Assembly: GCA_038496445.1 (NCBI GenBank) | Contig: JALMLS010000062.1 | Span: forward strand, 674,870 to 738,869 | Direction of reading: 5' to 3' | DNA: 64,000 bases | DNA from: Trichosphaerium sp. ATCC 40318 | Taxonomy: Eukaryota; Discosea; Flabellinia; Trichosidae | Shown: positions 61,742 through 64,000 of the stretch, in pieces | Position numbering within the stretch: position 1 is the first letter of the stretch | How the letters are laid out: every line of letters starts with the position of its first letter | Translations under genes and position numbers: made by a program | The notes under the pieces: model-generated | The model's input: the letters and a program-made list of their open reading frames with translations, nothing else | Database searches by the model: none | Told to the model about the DNA's origin: nothing

Positions 61742-64000
61742 TTAAGCCAAATAAGATGCAGAGTTGGATTGTTTAATAGCCTGTACTTGTTCATAGGAGA
61801 ATAACTAAACAACAATCAACAGAAAAATAAAACAACAAAAACCAACCTGTTTTACTTCAACCCATTGATCTTGGTGAGTTCTGTTAAAGCTTCTTAATGC
61901 TTCAGCAACAGCTTCATTTATTGGATTTGGAGCATTGCGGTGACTGGCTATTTCCTCCCTATTGACTAGTTAGTTTAATAGCTAACAACCACTTGGGACT
62001 TGCATTATACTTGGTAACCACTTTGGCAAGCTGTATGGACAACTCTCTGCAATGGCAATCAAACCCAACACAGCCCCATGACGTTTAGCAATTGCCAGTT
62101 TTGCATCTGTTATGTTGTTTAGTGGCAATAACCTGCATCACATGTGTACCTTTGGCGTTTAACAGTTTCATTTGCTTTTTGGACAAAGGCAATGCTTGTA
62201 ACTTGAACCCATCAACCAATTTATCAACAGTCCATGCTGTTGACTTAATGATTGATGACAGACAAGTTTTGGCAACATTTCTGACTTCAACCTGGACATC
62301 CACCAAGCTTTGAGATACAAACACTAAAATGTGTTCAACATCTTGTTTAGACATGACACATGCGTGATTGAATGTCAATATCCTAAACAACAGCTCAATT
62401 GGTGGGCAGGAAATACAGAAACATGCACATACTGAAGGAATGGAAGCAATGCAACACGCACTCTCCATGCAGGATGGTCAGCTACCACCTGGATTTGTGA
62501 ATAGATTATATCATGAATATCTTTCTTGGTGTATAATATTTGTGAAGCAAGGGCCAATACAGCTCGTGCCAAATTCCTGGTTGGTTGAGTTAAACACATT
62601 GTAATAAATGTGAGACTATTGTACCTAACGTCTTCGTGTAATGCCACATGAAGTTTTAAAATAATTGGTAAAAGCTGTGGCAAGTAGTGAACCATAGGTG
62701 ATGAAATAGAAATACTGAGAACCATCTATTATTATTGGTTAAAAATTAAATGAACACTAACAACGCTTATCATACCCATTCAAGTATTGTTTCACATGCA
62801 TGTGCTATCGTGTCATTATCAGCAACTTTAAGCACAATGTAATTTTGGAGTATTTGTTTGAACTGCTGGACGTAAGATTGCAACGTTGAATCAATTGTCA
62901 GCTTCCATTTTCCCTGTTGTTGATAGGACCTGCCTAACTCGAATACCTACAACCCCTAAGCATTGTGTATGCTATGTGTATACACTGTACCTTGCTTATG
63001 ATGCTTGCTATTTGCTGGCGCACACGCTTGTAGTCATGGCCGAGTATATTCGCATCAGATACTGATTTTAGTAATGCCACTAGCCCACACTCAATTCAAA
63101 TATGCACAAGTAAAACGTACAGGCTTTTGGGTACGACCGCCAAGAAGTTCCAATGAGATATGCTTCTATAAAGGACAGCTTCTTTATCAGAGATGTGGAC
63201 GACTGGTTAGGATCAAACTCAATTGAGTCTAGCTCTTGTGGTATAAAACTGCAGCGTCTAGGATCCCTACTAGATTTTAGCATATCGAAATAACCACACA
63301 GTTGCGTGTGGTAACTAGTGTACCTGTCTTGTGCAGCATAACGCAATGCGAACTGCCAATCGTTGAGAGATTGTGGGGATTCGAATTTAGCGTGTAATGC
63401 ACGTGTGATGACGTCTTGAGCGAGTTTGCACTATTCAAATATGTTAGCCGCACTGTTGTTAACAATAACTAAAACAAAAGCATCACACACCATGACAACA
63501 CTACGAGCGTAGTCCGTCTTATTTGAGGCAAGGACGAGTCCAATGAAGATCTCAATAACTACACATTGTCTAGATAGAACCACAATATTAGCTGCGGCCA
63601 CATGGATGAAACACAAACGCACGAAGCACGTGAAGTGGACATTGCTTTCTCTAGGAGTAATTCTCTACAGGCTTCACAAGCACCATCAACCATGTCAAAG
63701 ATGGCCATCCAAAAGTATGTTAGTTCTACGCCACCACGTGAACTATTAGACGCAAAGCTCACAGACCTGCCTTATTTGTGAGTGTGGATAGTGGCGTAAA
63801 GTTGTAGGTAGGAAACGTACTCAAAGGAAGCGGTCATGTGGAAAAGGTTGCTCATCGATGATTTTAGCAAGTTAACTCCAGACAAGCCACGACCATTGTC
63901 TCCTGACTTGGTAAAAACGTATTGCTCTTCCAATCGTGTCAGGAGCTGCTCTAGTTGAGGCCGTTCAACCAACCACGTCAAGCTGCGTAGCAATATAGGG
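61742..64000 (-). CDS. PSME4: PSME4/Blm10 proteasome activator, C-terminal half
   Basis: The gene enters from the right edge, so the N-terminus is outside. Exons encode HEAT-like repeats: WLVERPQLEQLLTRLEEQYV, LKSSMSNLFHMTASF, YLPQLLPIILKLHVALHEDV, IIYSQIQVVADHPAWRVRVA and VEVRNVAKTCLSSIIKSTAW, then AKLAIAKRHGAVLGLIAIAE, LPKW, RSFNRTHQDQWVEVKQ, and a last exon (SYEQVQAIKQSNSASYLA) ending at 61742. The last two exons are collinear with the PSME4 C-terminus. PSME4 caps the 20S proteasome and helps degrade acetylated histones and unfolded proteins. The final residues read Tyr-Leu-Ala where the family has Tyr-Tyr-Ala. Confidence 0.9.

Overview
This 64 kb window is eukaryotic nuclear DNA. Almost every gene is cut by many short introns (about 40 to 95 bases) that usually begin GTACGT, GTAAGT or GTATGT and end TAG or CAG. 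Genes are dense, lie on both strands and are often under 300 bases apart. I cannot name the organism. The gene set (complex I factors, a GPCR fused to a phosphatidylinositol phosphate kinase, a BK-type potassium channel, a paxillin-like LIM protein, an LZIC homologue, START proteins, an NRPS) suggests a unicellular or filamentous eukaryote, such as an early-diverging fungus, another opisthokont or amoebozoan, or an oomycete-like protist. It is not an animal, plant or ascomycete in any obvious way. Exon boundaries below were set by eye from splice motifs and protein similarity.

Layout. 1-6.2 kb: the C-terminal part of a large HECT ubiquitin ligase with ubiquitin-interacting motifs. 6.7-11.1 kb: a small cluster of secreted ten-cysteine peptide genes (three copies and one decayed copy), mixed with a damaged LIM gene, a Nudix gene, a foldback element and an 80-base inverted duplication. 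11.9-20.7 kb: class 3 lipase, BK-type channel, CPBP membrane protease and a conserved unknown protein. 20.9-26.6 kb: one reverse-strand gene that appears to join a START lipid-binding domain to a single NRPS module (partial condensation, adenylation, carrier, thioesterase). 27.0-36.0 kb: cyclophilin, HEI10-like RING protein, GPCR-PIPK, a stand-alone START protein and ALG11. 36.3-47.3 kb: NDUFA12, pseudouridine synthase, a small membrane protein, a ULK/ATG1-like kinase with ubiquitin-like and coiled-coil regions, NDUFAF6 and ribosomal protein L5. 47.6-55.0 kb: tyrosine phosphatase, a secreted cysteine-rich protein, ZIP transporter, a possible transcription factor and LZIC. 55.3-61.6 kb: an AT-rich mobile-element block with 35-base tandem arrays, duplicated 1.3 kb elements and LINE-like relics. 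61.7 kb to the right edge: the C-terminal half of a PSME4/Blm10 proteasome activator.

The genes do not form one pathway, but themes recur: lipid and phosphoinositide handling (two START proteins, GPCR-PIPK, lipase, Nudix of the DIPP type), protein turnover (HECT ligase, PSME4, ULK-like kinase), mitochondrial complex I (NDUFA12, NDUFAF6) and small secreted cysteine-rich proteins. The strongest candidates for undescribed biology are the START-NRPS fusion, the kinase plus ubiquitin-like plus coiled-coil protein, the ten-cysteine peptide family, and the element family with 35-base subterminal arrays.
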